A stretch of DNA of 64,000 nt from Cheilinus undulatus (Eukaryota > Chordata > Actinopteri > Labriformes > Labridae), in assembly GCF_018320785.1 (NCBI RefSeq), contig NC_054886.1:36489952-36553951 (forward strand), read 5' to 3'. The translations under genes and the position numbers were made by a program. Positions 10,001 to 22,515 of this stretch are shown here, piece after piece. Numbering within the stretch: position 1 is the first letter of the stretch; each line of letters starts with the position of its first letter. The notes under the pieces are model-generated. The model searched no databases, was not told the DNA's origin, and saw only the letters and a list, made by a program, of their open reading frames with translations.

Positions 10001-13000
10001 CATGTTTAAAAAATAAAATAAAATAATAAAAAATAAAGTATGTGTGTCTGTGGAGAGGCCTGTCTGTGGCTCCATGTTTGAAAAATAAAATAAAATAATA
10101 AAAAATAAAGTATGTGTGTCTGTGGAGAGGCCTGTCTGTGGCTCCATGTTTGAAAAATAAAATAAAATAATAAAAAATAAAGTATGTGTGTCTGTGGAGA
10201 GGCCTGTCTGTGGCTCCATGTTTGAAAGATATAATAAAATAATAAAAATAAAGTATGTGTGTCTGTGGAGAGGCCTGTCTGTGGCTCCATGTTAAAAAAA
10301 TAAAATAATAAATATAAAGTATGTGTGTCTGTGGAGAGGCCTGTCTGTGGCTCCATGTTTGAAAAATAAAATAAAATAATAAAAAATAAAGTATATGTGT
10401 CTGTGGAGAGGCCTGTCTGTGGCTCCATGTTTAAAAAATAAAATAAAATAATAAAAAATAAAGTATATGTGTCTGTGGAGAGGCCTGTCTGTGGCTCCAT
10501 GTTTAAAAAATAAAATAATAAGAAATAAAGTATATGTGTCTGTGGAGAGGCCTGTCTGTGGCTCCATGTTGAAAAAATAATAAAAAATAAAGTATGTGTG
10601 TCTGTGGAGAGGCCTGTCTGTGGCTGCATGTTTGAAAAATAAAATAACATAATAAAACATAACGTATCTGTGTCTGTGGAGAGGCCTGTCTGTGGCTCCA
10701 TGTTTGAAAAATAAAATAATATAATAATAAATAAAGTATGTGTGTCTGTGGAGAGGCCTGTCTGTGGCTGCATGTTTAAAAAATAAAATAAAATAATAAA
10801 AATAAAGTATGTGTGTCTGTGGAGAGGCCTGTCTGTGGCTCCATGTTTAAAAATAAAATAAAATAATAAAAATAAAGTATGTGTGTCTGTGGAGAGGCCT
10901 GTCTGTGGCTCCATGTTTGAAAAATAAAATAAAATAATAAAAATAAAGTATGTGTGTCTGTGGAGAGGCCTGTCTGTGGCTCCATGTTTAAAAAAATAAA
11001 ATAAAATAATAAAAATAAAGTATGTGTGTCTGTGGAGAGGCCTGTCTGTGGCTCCATGTTTGAAAAATAAAATAAAATAATAAAAATAAAGTATGTGTGT
11101 CTGTGGAGAGGCCTGTCTGTGGCTCCATGTTTAAAAAAATAAAATAAAATAATAAAAATAAAGTATGTGTGTCTGTGGAGAGGCCTGTCTGTGGCTCCAT
11201 GTTTAAAAATAAAATAATAAAAATAAAGTATATGTGTCTGTGGAGAGGCCTGTCTGTGGCTGCCATGTTTGAAAAATAAAATAATAAAAATAAAGTATAT
11301 GTCTGTGGAGAGGCCTGTCTGTGGCTCCATGTTTGAAAAATAAAATAAAATAATAAAAATAAAGTATGTGTGTCTGTGGAGAGGCCTGTCTGTGGCTGCA
11401 TGTTTGAAAAATAAAATAAAATAATAAAAAATAAAGTATGTGTGTCTGTGGAGAGGCCTGTCTGTGGCTCCATGTTTGAAAAATAAAATAAAATAATAAA
11501 AAATAAAGTATGTGTGTCTGTGGAGAGGCCTGTCTGTGGCTCCATGTTTGAAAAATAAAATAAAATAATAAAAAATAAAGTATATGTGTCTGTGGAGAGG
11601 CCTGTCTGTGGCTCCATGTTTGAAAAATAAAATAAAATAATAAAAAATAAAGTATGTGTGTCTGTGGAGAGGCCTGTCTGTGGCTCCATGTTTAAAAAAT
11701 AAAATAATACAAAATAAAGTATGTGTGTCTGTGGAGAGGCCTGTCTGTGGCTGCCATGTTTAAAAATAAAATAATAAAAAATAAAGTATGTGTCTGTGGA
11801 GAGGCCTGTCTGTGGCTCCATGTTTAAAAATAAAATAATAAAAAAAAGTATATGTGTGTCGGAGAGGCCTGTCTGTGGCTCCATGTTTGAAAAATAAAAT
11901 AAAATAATAAAAAATAAATTATATGGGTCTGTGGAGAGGCCTTTCAGTGGCTCCTTTTTTGAAAAATAAAATAAAATAATAAAAAATAAAGTATATGTGT
12001 CTGTGGAGAGGCCTGTCTGTGGCTCCTTGTTTAAAAAAATAAAATAAAATAATAAAAAATAAAGTATCTGTGTCTGTGGAGAGGCCTGTCTGTGGCTCCA
12101 TGTTTAAAAATAAAATAAAATAATAAAAATAAAGTATATGTGTCTGTGGAGAGGCCTGTCTGTGGCTCCATGTTTAAAAAAATAAAATAAAATAATAAAA
12201 ATAAAGTATGTGTGTCTGTGGAGAGGCCTGTCTGTGGCTCCATGTTTGAAAAATAAAATAAAATAATAAAAATAAAGTATGTGTGTGGAGAGGCCTGTCT
12301 GTGGCTGCATGTTTGAAAATAAAATAATAAAAATAAAGTATGTGTGTCTGTGGAGAGGCCTGTCTGTGGCTCCATGTTTGAAAAATAAAATAAAATAATA
12401 AAAATAAAGTATGTGTGTCTGGAGAGGCCTGTCTGTGGCTCCATGTTTGAAAAATAAAATAAAATAATAAAAATAAAGTATATGTGTCTGTGGAGAGGCC
12501 TGTCTGTGGCTCCATGTTGAAAAATAAAATAATAAAAAAATAAAGTATGTGTGTCTGTGGAGAGGCCTGTCTGTGGCTCCATGTTTGAAAAATAAAATAA
12601 AATAATAAAAAATAAAGTATGTGTGTCTGTGGAGAGGCCTGTCTGTGGCTCCATGTTTGAAAAATAAAATAAAATAATAAAAAATAAAGTAAATGTGTCT
12701 GTGGAGAGGCCTGTCTGTGGCTCCATGTTTGAAAAATAAAATAAAATAATAAAAAATAAAGTACATGTGTCTGTGGAGAGGCCTGTCTGTGGCTCCATGT
12801 TTGAAAAATAAAATACCATAATAAACACTAAAGTATTTGTGTCTGGGGAGAGGCCTGTCTGTGGCTCCAGGTATAAAAATTAAAATACTCTAACATATAG
12901 TGTGTGTGTCTGTGGAGAGGCCTGTCTGTGGCTCCATGTTTGAAAAATAAAATAAAATAATAAAAAATAAAGTATGTGTGTCTGTGGAGAGGCCTGTCTG

Positions 13001-16000
13001 TGGCTGCATGTTTAAAAAATAAAATAATAAAAAAATAAAGTATATGTGTCTGTGGAGAGGCCTGTCTGTGGCTGCATGTTTGAAAAATAAAATAAAATAA
13101 TAAAAAATAAAGTATATGTGTCTGTGGAGAGGCCTGTCTGTGGCTCCATGTTTGAAAAATAAAATAAAATAATTAAAAATAAAGTATGTGTGTCTGTGGA
13201 GAGGCCTGTCTGTGGCTGCATGTTTGAAAAATAAAATAAAATAATAAAAAATAAAGTATATGTGTCTGTGGAGAGGCCTGTCTGTGGCTCCATGTTTGAA
13301 AAATAAAATAAAATAATAAAAAATAAAGTATATGTGTCTGTGGAGAGGCCTGTCTGTGGCTCCATGTTTAAAAAATAAAATAAAATAATAAAAAATAAAG
13401 TATATGTGTCTGTGGAGAGGCCTGTCTGTGGCTCCATGTTTAAAAAATAAAATAAAATAATAAAAAATAAAGTATGTGTGTCTGTGGAGAGGCCTGTCTG
13501 TGGCTCCTTGTTTAAAAAATAAAATAAAATAATAAAAAATAAAGTATGTGTGTCTGTGGAGAGGCCTGTCTGTGGCTCCATGTTTAAAAAATAAAATAAA
13601 ATAATAAAAAATAAAGTATCTGTGTCTGTGGAGAGGCCTGTCTGTGGCTGCATGTTTGAAAAATAAAATAATATAATATAAAGTATGTGTGTCTGTGAGA
13701 GGCCTGTCTGTGGCTCCATGTTTGAAAAATAAAATAAAATAATAAAAAATAAAGTATATGTGTCTGTGGAGAGGCCTGTCTGTGGCTCCATGTTTGAAAA
13801 ATAAAATAAAATAATAAAAAATAAAGTATATGTGTCTGTGGAGAGGCCTGTCTGTGGCTCCATGGTTGAAAAATAAAATAATAAAAAATAAAGTATGTGT
13901 GTCTGTGGAGAGGCCTGTCTGTGGCTCCATGTTTGAAAAATAAAATAAAATAATAAAAAATAAAGTATGTGTGTCTGTGGAGAGGCCTGTCTGTGGCTCC
14001 ATGTTTGAAAAATAAAATAAAATAATAAAAAATAAAGTATGTGTGTCTGTGGAGAGGCCTGTCTGTGGCTCCATGTTTAAAAAATAAAATAATAAAAAAT
14101 AAAGTATGTGTGTCTGTGGAGAGGCCTGTCTGTGGCTGCATGTTTAAAAAATAAAATAATAAAAAAATAAAGTATATGTGTCTGTGGAGAGGCCTGTCTG
14201 TGGCTGCATGTTTGAAAAATAAAATAAAATAATAAAAAATAAAGTATATGTGTCTGTGGAGAGGCCTGTCTGTGGCTCCATGTTTGAAAAATAAAATAAA
14301 ATAATTAAAAATAAAGTATGTGTGTCTGTGGAGAGGCCTGTCTGTGGCTGCATGTTTGAAAAATAAAATAAAATAATAAAAAATAAAGTATATGTGTCTG
14401 TGGAGAGGCCTGTCTGTGGCTCCATGTTTAAAAAATAAAATAATAAAAAATAAAGTATATGTGTCTGTGGAGAGGCCTGTCTGTGGCTCCATGTTTAAAA
14501 AAAAAAAAATAATAAAAAATAAAGTATATGTGTCTGTGGAGAGGCCTGTCTGTGGCTCCTTGTTTAAAAATAAAATAAAATAATAAAAATAAAGTATGTG
14601 TGTCTGTGGAGAGGCCTGTCTGTGGCTCCATGTTTAAAAATAAAATAAAATAATAAAAATAAAGTATGTGTGTCTGTGGAGAGGCCTGTCTGTGGCTCCA
14701 TGTTTAAAAAATAAAATAAAATAATAAAAATAAAGTATGTGTGTCTGTGGAGAGGCCTGTCTGTGGCTCCATGTTTGAAAAATAAAATAAAATAATAAAA
14801 ATAAAGTATGTGTGTCTGTGGAGAGGCCTGTCTGTGGCTCCATGTTTGAAAAATAAAATAAAATAATAAAAATAAAGTATGTGTGTCTGTGGAGAGGCCT
14901 GTCTGTGGCTCCATGTTTGAAAAATAAAATAAAATAATAAAAATAAAGTATGTGTGTCTGTGGAGAGGCCTGTCTGTGGCTCCATGTTTGAAAAATAAAA
15001 TAAAATAATAAAAATAAAGTATGTGTGTCTGTGGAGAGGCCTGTCTGTGGCTCCATGTTTGAAAAATAAAATAAAATAATAAAAAATAAAGTATGTGTGT
15101 CTGTGGAGAGGCCTGTCTGTGGCTCCATGTTTGAAAAATAAAATAATATAATAAAAAATAAAGTATTTGTGTCTGTGGAGAGGCCTGTCGGTGGCTCCAT
15201 GTTTGAAAAATAAAATAATATCATAAAAAATATAGTATATGTGTGTGTGGAGAGGCCTGTCTGTGGCTCCATGTTTGAAAAATAAAATAAAATAATAAAA
15301 AATAAAGTATATGTGTCTGTGGAGAGGCCTGTCTGTGGCTCCATGTTTAAAAAATAAAATAATAAAAAATAAAGTATGTGTGTCTGTGGAGAGGCCTGTC
15401 TGTGGCTCCATGTTTGAAAAATAAAATAAAAAAAAATAAAGTAAGTGTGTCTGTGGAGAGGCCTGTCTGTGGCTCCATGTTTAAAAATAAAATAATAAAA
15501 ATAAAGTATGTGTGTCTGTGGAGAGGCCTGTCTGTGGCTCCATGTTAAAAATAAAATAACATAACACAAAATAAAGTATGTGTGTCTGTGGAGAGGCCTG
15601 TCTGTGGCTCCCTGTTTGTTAAATAAAATAACACAATAAAAAATAAAGTATCTGTGTCTGTGGAGAGGCCTGTCTGTGGCTCCATGTTTGAAAAATAAAA
15701 TAAAATAATAAAAAATAAAGTATGTGTGTCTGTGGAGAGGCCTGTCTGTGGCTCCATGTTTAAAAAATAAAATAAAATAATAAAAAATAAAGTACATGTG
15801 TCTGTGGAGAGGCCTGTCTGTGGCTCCATTTTTGAAAAATAAAATAAAATAATAAAAAATAAAGTACATGTGTCTGTGGAGAGGCCTGTCTGTGGCTCCA
15901 TGTTTGAAAAATAAAATAAAATAATAAAAAATAAAGTATATGTGTCTGTGGAGAGGCCTGTCTGTGGCTGCATGTTTGAAAAATAAAATAAAATAATAAA

Positions 16001-17912
16001 AAATAAAGTATATGTGTCTGTGGAGAGGCCTGTCTGTGGCTGCATGTTTGAAAAATAAAATAAAATAATAAAAAATAAAGTATGTGTGTCTGTGGAGAGG
16101 CCTGTCTGTGGCTCCATGTTTGAAAAATAAAATAAAATAATAAAAAATAAAGTATATGTGTCTGTGGAGAGGCCTGTCTGTGGCTGCATGTTTGAAAAAT
16201 AAAATAATAAAAAATAAAGTATGTGTGTCTGTGGAGAGGCCTGTCTGTGGCTCCATGTTTAAAAAATAAAATAAAATAATAAAAATAAAGTATGTGTGTC
16301 TGTGGAGAGGCCTGTCTGTGGCTGCATGTTTGAAAAATAAAATAAAATAATAAAAAATAAAGTATGTGTGTCTGTGGAGAGGCCTGTCTGTGGCTCCATG
16401 TTTAAAAAATAAAATAAAATAATAAAAAATAAAGTATGTGTGTCTGTGGAGAGGCCTGTCTGTGGCTCCATGTTTGAAAAATAAAATAAAATAATAAAAA
16501 ATAAAGTATGTGTGTCTGTGGAGAGGCCTGTCTGTGGCTCCATGTTTAAAAAATAAAATAAAATAATAAAAAATAAAGTACATGTGTCTGTGGAGAGGCC
16601 TGTCTGTGGCTCCATTTTTGAAAAATAAAATAAAATAATAAAAAATAAAGTACATGTGTCTGTGGAGAGGCCTGTCTGTGGCTCCATGTTTGAAAAATAA
16701 AATAAAATAATAAAAAATAAAGTATATGTGTCTGTGGAGAGGCCTGTCTGTGGCTGCATGTTTGAAAAATAAAATAAAATAATAAAAAATAAAGTATATG
16801 TGTCTGTGGAGAGGCCTGTCTGTGGCTGCATGTTTGAAAAATAAAATAAAATAATAAAAAATAAAGTATGTGTGTCTGTGGAGAGGCCTGTCTGTGGCTC
16901 CATGTTTGAAAAATAAAATAAAATAATAAAAAATAAAGTATATGTGTCTGTGGAGAGGCCTGTCTGTGGCTGCATGTTTGAAAAATAAAATAAAATAATT
17001 AAAAATAAAGTATGTGTGTCTGTGGAGAGGCCTGTCTGTGGCTCCATGTTTAAAAAATAAAATAAAATAATAAAAAATAAAGTATGTGTGTCTGTGGAGA
17101 GGCCTGTCTGTGGCTGCATGTTTGAAAAATAAAATAAAATAATAAAAAATAAAGTATGTGTGTCTGTGGAGAGGCCTGTCTGTGGCTCCATGTTTAAAAA
17201 ATAAAATAAAATAATAAAAAATTAAGTATGTGTGTCTGTGGAGAGGCCTGTCTGTGGCTCCATGTTTGAAAAATAAAATAAAATAATAAAAAATAAAGTA
17301 TGTGTGTCTGTGGAGAGGCCTGTCTGTGGCTCCATGTTTAAAAAATAAAATAATAAAAAATAAAGTATGTGTGTCTGTGGAGAGGCCTGTCTGTGGCTCC
17401 ATGTTTGAAAAATAAAATAAAATAATAAAAAATAAAGTATGTGTGTCTGTGGAGAGGCCTGTCTGTGGCTCCATGTTTGAAAAATAAAATAAAATAATAA
17501 AAAATAAAGTATATGTGTCTGTGGAGAGGCCTGTCTGTGGCTCCATGTTTGAAAAATAAAATAATAAAAAATAAAGTATGTGTGTCTGTGGAGAGGCCTG
17601 TCTGTGGCTCCATGTTTGAAAAATAAAATAAAATAATAAAAAATAAAGTATATGTGTCTGTGGAGAGGCCTGTCTGTGGCTCCATGTTTGAAAAATAAAA
17701 TAATAAAAAATAAAGTATGTGTGTCTGTGGAGAGGCCTGTCTGTGGCTCCATGTTTGAAAAATAAAATAAAATAATAAAAAATAAAGTATATGTGTCTGT
17801 GGAGAGGCCTGTCTGTCGCTCCAAGTTTTTAAAAAAAAGACATAAATATTTAAAAATATATTTATAAGAAGCTTACATGTGTCTGTGGAGTGGCCTGTTT
17901 GTTGCTCCATGT
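7055..17912 (+). repeat. 70-bp minisatellite array, about 155 copies, 10.8 kb
   Basis: Each unit joins a GC-richer half (GTCTGTGGAGAGGCCTG, TCTGTGGCTCCATGTTT) to an A/T half made of AATAAAATAAAATAATAAAA and a terminal AAAGTATGTG. Common variants are a 5-bp shorter A/T half, CTCCATG or CTGCATG, and TATGTGTG or TATATGTG. The last regular unit ends near 17824 and a decayed copy is at 17874-17912. Other decayed units are at 11920-12000 and 12790-12900. Blocks are duplicated inside the array: units with AATTAAAAAT recur 1132 bp apart (13171, 14303), and units with AGTACATGTG recur about 786 bp apart (15791, 16577). The minus-strand open frames of up to 970 codons are repeat artefacts. Confidence 0.98.
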
Positions 17913-18060
17913 TTGAACAAACAGATCAAAATATAAAAACTTACAAATTTTTGTTATTTAAATTCAACAACTTTGAACCCATAGACCAAAGTGAAAACGG
18001 ACTGATGACATTTATAACAGTTTTTAATGATTTTAAACACATTTTTACTGCAGAAATCAT
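17913..18060. other. Short AT-rich spacer between arrays
   Basis: About 150 bp of AT-rich DNA with no coding or repeat signal that I recognise. It links the decayed last 70-bp unit to the transposase fragment. Confidence 0.5.
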
Positions 18061-18200
18061 CGTCTGTCAACACAGTTGGCCGTGCCATACACCAATGACA
18101 GTGAAAGCTGGATCATGGAGAGAAGAACCCATATGTGAACAGGATCCAGAAACACCGTGGTCCATCTTCTCTGGACCAAAGCTCATTTAACATGGACTGA
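18061..18200 (+). mobile_element. Tc1/mariner-like transposase fragment, pseudogenic
   Basis: The run from CACAGTTGGCCGTGCCAT through CCATATGTGAACAGGATCC, CCAAAGCTCATTTAACATGG and ACTGAGGAAACATGGAAAAC strongly resembles the middle of a fish Tc1-like transposase gene. One frame reads KAHLTWTEETWKTVLWSEE, which resembles the stretch just before the second catalytic Asp (LWSDE) of Tc1 transposases. Stops and frame changes upstream (GPKLI then stop) mark it as decayed. It merges directly into the 30-bp array, whose unit is the last 30 bp of this fragment. The identification is from memory of the family and needs an alignment. Confidence 0.7.
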
Positions 18201-20640
18201 GGAAACATGGAAAACTGTTCTGTGGTCAGAGGAAACATGGAAAACTGTTCTGTGGTCAGAGGAAACATGGAAAACTGTTCTGTGGTCAGAGGAATCATGG
18301 AAAACTGTTCTGTGGTCAGAATCATGGAAAACTGTTCTGTGGTCAGAGGAATCATGGAAAACTGTTCTGTGGTCAGAGGAAACATGGAAAACTGTTCTGT
18401 GGTCAGAATCATGGAAAACTGTTCTGTGGTCAGAGGGAACATGGAAAACTGTTCTGTGGTCAGAGGAAACATGGAAAACTGTTCTGTGGTCAGAATCATG
18501 GAAAACTGTTCTGTGGTCAAAGGGAACATGGAAAACTGTTCTGTGGTCAGAGGAAACATGGAAAACTGTTCTGTGGTCAAAGGATTCATGGAAAACTGTT
18601 CTGTGGTCAGAGGAAACATGGAAAACTGTTCTGTGGTCAGAGGAAACATGGAAAACTGTTCTGTGGTCAAAGGATTCATGGAAAACTGTTCTGTGGTCAG
18701 AGGAAACATGGAAAACTATTCTGTGGTCAGAGGAAACATGGAAAACTGTTCTGTGGTCAGAGGAAACATGGAAAACTGTTCTGTGGTCAGAGGAAACATG
18801 GAAAACTGTTCTGTGGTCAGAATCATGGAAAACTGTTCTGTGGTCAGAATCATGGAAAACTGTTCTGTGGTCAGAGGGAACATGGAAAACTGTTCTGTGG
18901 TCAGAGGAATCATGGAAAACTGTTCTGTGGTCAGAATCATGGAAAACTGTTCTGTGGTCAGAGGAATCATGGAAAACTGTTCTGTGGTCAGAGGAAACAT
19001 GGAAAACTGTTCTGTGGTCAGAATCATGGAAAACTGTTCTGTGGTCAGAGGGAACATGGAAAACTGTTCTGTGGTCAGAGGAAACATGGAAAACTGTTCT
19101 GTGGTCAGAATCATGGAAAACTGTTCTGTGGTCAGAGGAAACATAGAAAACTGTTCTGTTGGAGGAAACATGGAAAACTGTTCTGTGGTCAGAGGGAACA
19201 TGGAAAACTGTTCTGTGGTCAGAGGAAACATGGAAAACTGTTCTGTGGTCAGGGGAAACATGGAAAACTGTTCTGTGGTCAGAGGAAACATGGAAAACTC
19301 TTCTTTGGTCAAAGGAAACATGGAAAACTGTTCTTTGGTCAAAGGAAACATGGAAAACTGTTCTGTGGTCAGAATCATGGAAAACTGTTCTGTGGTCAGA
19401 GGGAACATGGAAAACTGTTCTGTGGTCAGAGGAAACATGGAAAACTGTTCTGTGGTCAGAGGAAAAAAAAGGAAAACTGTTCTGTGGTCAGAGGAAACAT
19501 AGAAAACTGTTCTGTCAGAGGAAACATGGAAAACTGTTCTGTGGTCAGAGGAATCATGGAAAACTGTTCTGTGGTCAGAGGAAACATGGAAAACTGTTCT
19601 GTGGTCAGAATCATGGAAAACTGTTCTGTGGTCAGAATCATGGAAAACTGTTCTGTGGTCAGAGGGAACATGGAAAACTGTTCTGTGGTCAGAGGAAACA
19701 TGGAAAACTGTTCTGTGGTCAGAGGAAACATGGAAAACTGTTCTGTGGTCAGAGGAAACATGGAAAACTGTTCTGTGGTCAGAGGAAACATAGAAAACTG
19801 TTCTGTCAGAGGAAACATGGAAAACTGTTCTGTGGTCAGAGGAATCATGGAAAACTGTTCTGTGGTCAGAGGAAACATGGAAAACTGTTCTGTGGTCAGG
19901 GGAAACATGGAAAACTGTTCTTTGGTCAAAGGAAACATGGAAAACTGTTCTGTGGTCAGAGGAAACATGGAAAACTGTTCTGTGGTCAGAGGAAACATGG
20001 AAAACTGTTCTGTGGTCAGAATCATGGAAAATTGTTCTGTGGTCAGAGGGAACATAGAAAACTGTTCTGTGGTCAGAGGAAACATGGAAAACTGTTCTGT
20101 GGTCAGAGGAATCATGGAAAACTGTTCTGTGGTCAGAGGAAACATAGAAAACTGTTCTGTCAGATGAAACATGGAAAACTGTTCTGTGGTCAGAGGAATC
20201 ATGGAAAACTGTTCTGTGGTCAGAGGAAACATGGAAAACTGTTCTGTGGTCAGAGGAAACATGGAAAACTGTTCTTTGGTCAGAGGAAACATGGAAAACT
20301 GTTCTTTGGTCAAAGGAAACATGGAAAACTGTTCTTTGGTCAAAGGAAACATGGAAAACTGTTCTGTGGTCAGAATCATGGAAAACTGTTCTGTGGTCAG
20401 AGGGAACATGGAAAACTGTTCTGTGGTCAGAGGAAACATGGAAAACTGTTCTGTGGTCAGAGGAAACATGGAAAACTGTTCTGTGGTCAGAGGAAACATA
20501 GAAAACTGTTCTGTGGTCAGAGGAAACATGGAAAACTGTTCTGTGGTCAGAGGAAACATGGAAAACTGTTCTGTGGTCAGAGGAAACATGGAAAACTGTT
20601 CTGTGGTCAGAGGAAACATGGAAAACTGTTCTGTCAGAGG
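18190..20640 (+). repeat. 30-bp minisatellite derived from the transposase fragment, about 80 copies
   Basis: The unit GAGGAAACATGGAAAACTGT plus TCTGTGGTCA is 30 bp, with frequent 27-bp units (AGAATCATGG) and rarer shortened or point variants (TTTGGTCAAAGG, CATAGAAAAC). Because 30 and 27 are multiples of 3, open frames run for hundreds of codons on both strands (MENCSVVRGN, ETWKTVLWSE, HGKLFCGQRK, TTEQFSMFPL). They have no other coding features and should not be annotated as proteins. The ETWKTVLWSE frame is the original transposase reading frame. Confidence 0.97.
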
Positions 20641-20689
20641 AACCAAAGACGAAGCCATAAGGTTTAAACGGGGTCTCAGATGATTTTTT

Positions 20690-20760
20690 CATGTGCTTCC
20701 TCTCTCTCTCTCTCACCCCCTCCCTTTCTCTCTCACCCCTCCCCTCCCCGCTCCCTGTGA
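20690..20760. repeat. CT-rich microsatellite
   Basis: A pyrimidine tract with (CT)n and CCCCTCCC runs just downstream of the 30-bp array. Confidence 0.85.
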
Positions 20761-21616
20761 AACTGAATCCACACCTTGCCCCAGTGTCCCAGTACCTGCC
20801 ATAAACCCCCCCGTCTCTGTCTGACAAAGGGAACAAAGAGGAGAGGGAGAGGCTGACGGGCTGTTTCCACGTGAAGTCACTTTGAAATGAGGAGGTGAAT
20901 AAACTTTATTGATAAAGCTCCCGTGAACAAGCGGCGGTGAATGAACAGACATCCTGAGAACAACCTTTGACCTTTATAAGAACAGGTAGTTCTGTCCACA
21001 CCCGTGGGACGTCCTGTTAGACTTTACCACAGGTGGCGGTTCTGCTGTCAGGATTTCAGAGAACTCTCCAGAACGTCCATCAGAGTTTAAGAAGCATGCT
21101 CAACATGTGAAGAAGTCTGGTGGGAATTACCAGAGGTTTCTTGGAAAGCTGGGAAATGTACGTGTATAATTTTGGTGATGGGGTCCTTTTACATTTTCAG
21201 GAGTTTGCCAGCTTTTTTGTTTTAGAGTTTCATTAGAAGCACAGGAAACCTTTACTTGTTTTCATGGGAATTTGTATAAACATTCAGAGGAATTCTCTTT
21301 TTTTTTTGGAAATTTAATTATATATTTTCAGGAACAAGAGTCTTTTAAAATGTTCAAGAATTTTCCAAATGCAGGAAATTTGTCATGAATTTTGAAGATT
21401 TTTTCCCTCATTTTCATGGAAAATTGGTAAATGTATTTGAATTTTGGGGGAATTTGATGATTTATTTTTCTTTTTTTGCATTCAATGGAAATTTAGAAAA
21501 TTTCCATCTCAAGTTTAAAATAATCCCTAGTTCTGGAAGACCCTGGTTCCACAGTCTGGGAGCAGGGTTTGGGTCTTTGAAGCAGTGTTGTATGAAGCAG
21601 CAGTGACCTCTGACAT
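20761..21616. other. Single-copy DNA, no gene recognised
   Basis: Mixed sequence, with an AT-rich part from 21140 to 21540 carrying loosely repeated GGAAATTT and TTTTCATGG motifs that may be an old decayed tandem repeat. There is no convincing exon. The 73-codon open frame near 21385 is low complexity. Confidence 0.5.
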
Positions 21617-22515
21617 CATCATTAAAGGTAGGATGGAATGTTTACATAACTTCTGATGACAACATCATTGCAGGCAAGGATGGAATGTTTTATAAGCTCT
21701 GATGACATCATCATTAAAGGTCAGGATGGAATGTTTAAATAAGTTCTGATGACATCATCTTTAAAGGCAAGGATGGGACATTTACATAACTTCTGATGAC
21801 AACATCATTACAGGCAAGGATGGAATGTTTTATAAGCTCTGATGACATCATCATTAAAGGTCGGGATGGAATGTTTAAATAAGTTCTGATGACAACATCA
21901 TTACAGGCAAGGATGGAATGTTTAAAAAGCTCTGATGACAACATCATTACAGGCAAGGATGGAATGTTTAAAAAGCTCTGATGACAACATCATTACAGGC
22001 AAGGATGGAATGTTTTAAAAGCTCTGAAGACATCATCATTAAAGGTAAGGATGGAATGTTTAAAGAAGTTCCAATGACATCATCATTCAAAGGGAAGGAT
22101 GGAATGCTTTATAAGCTCTGATGACATCATCATTAAGGCAAGGCAAGGCAAGTTTATTTGTAAAGCACATTTCAGCAACAAGGCAATTCAAAGTGCTTCA
22201 CACAGGTCATTAAAATACACTGACGAAGGGAAAAAGGAACACAATGAAAACATTTTAAACAAAGCATGTAAAAGGTGATTAAACACAGTAAATAAGACCC
22301 ACACAAGATGGACACATCCCCAGTGTCATCTGTCTGAACTTTATATGTATAAAATCCAAAAAAGATAAGGTAATGATTAAAGGTAAGGGTGGAATATTTT
22401 ATAACTTTTGATGACATCATCATTTAAGGAAAGAATGGAATGTTTTATAAGCTCTGGGGACATCATCATTTAAGGTCAGGAGGGAATGTTTAAATAAGTT
22501 CTGATGACATCATCA
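21617..22515 (+). repeat. 46-bp repeat array (first locus), interrupted by a transposon-like insert
   Basis: About 12 units, roughly 46 bp each, carry AAGGATGGAATGTTTTATAA, GCTCTGATGACATCATCATT and AAAGGT. The units lie at 21617-22138 and 22381-22515, split by an unrelated insert at 22139-22380. Several units are shortened or diverged. The same unit in reverse complement makes up the array at 50.2-51.5 kb. Most units carry TGACATCA, one base from a CRE. Confidence 0.9.
22139..22380. mobile_element. Short interspersed element inserted in the 46-bp array
   Basis: The insert starts with GGCAAGGCAAGGCAAGTTTA, then TTTGTAAAGCACATTTCAGC and AATTCAAAGTGCTTCACACA. This start is, from memory, that of a very common fish interspersed repeat whose class I cannot state with certainty. 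It cleanly interrupts the 46-bp array, so it inserted after the array formed. Confidence 0.55.

Noticed and set aside
7003..17910. Very long minus-strand open frames (up to 970 codons) with MEPQTGLSTDTHTLFFIILF-type repeats
   Set aside because: They are the 70-bp satellite read through. Frames of all three phases are open because the unit has few stops, and there is no non-repeat coding sequence or splice structure.
18113..20836. Long open frames on both strands (MENCSVVRGN, HGKLFCGQRK, TTEQFSMFPL; up to 706 codons)
   Set aside because: Artefacts of a 30/27-bp minisatellite, whose period is divisible by 3, so every stop-free frame stays open.
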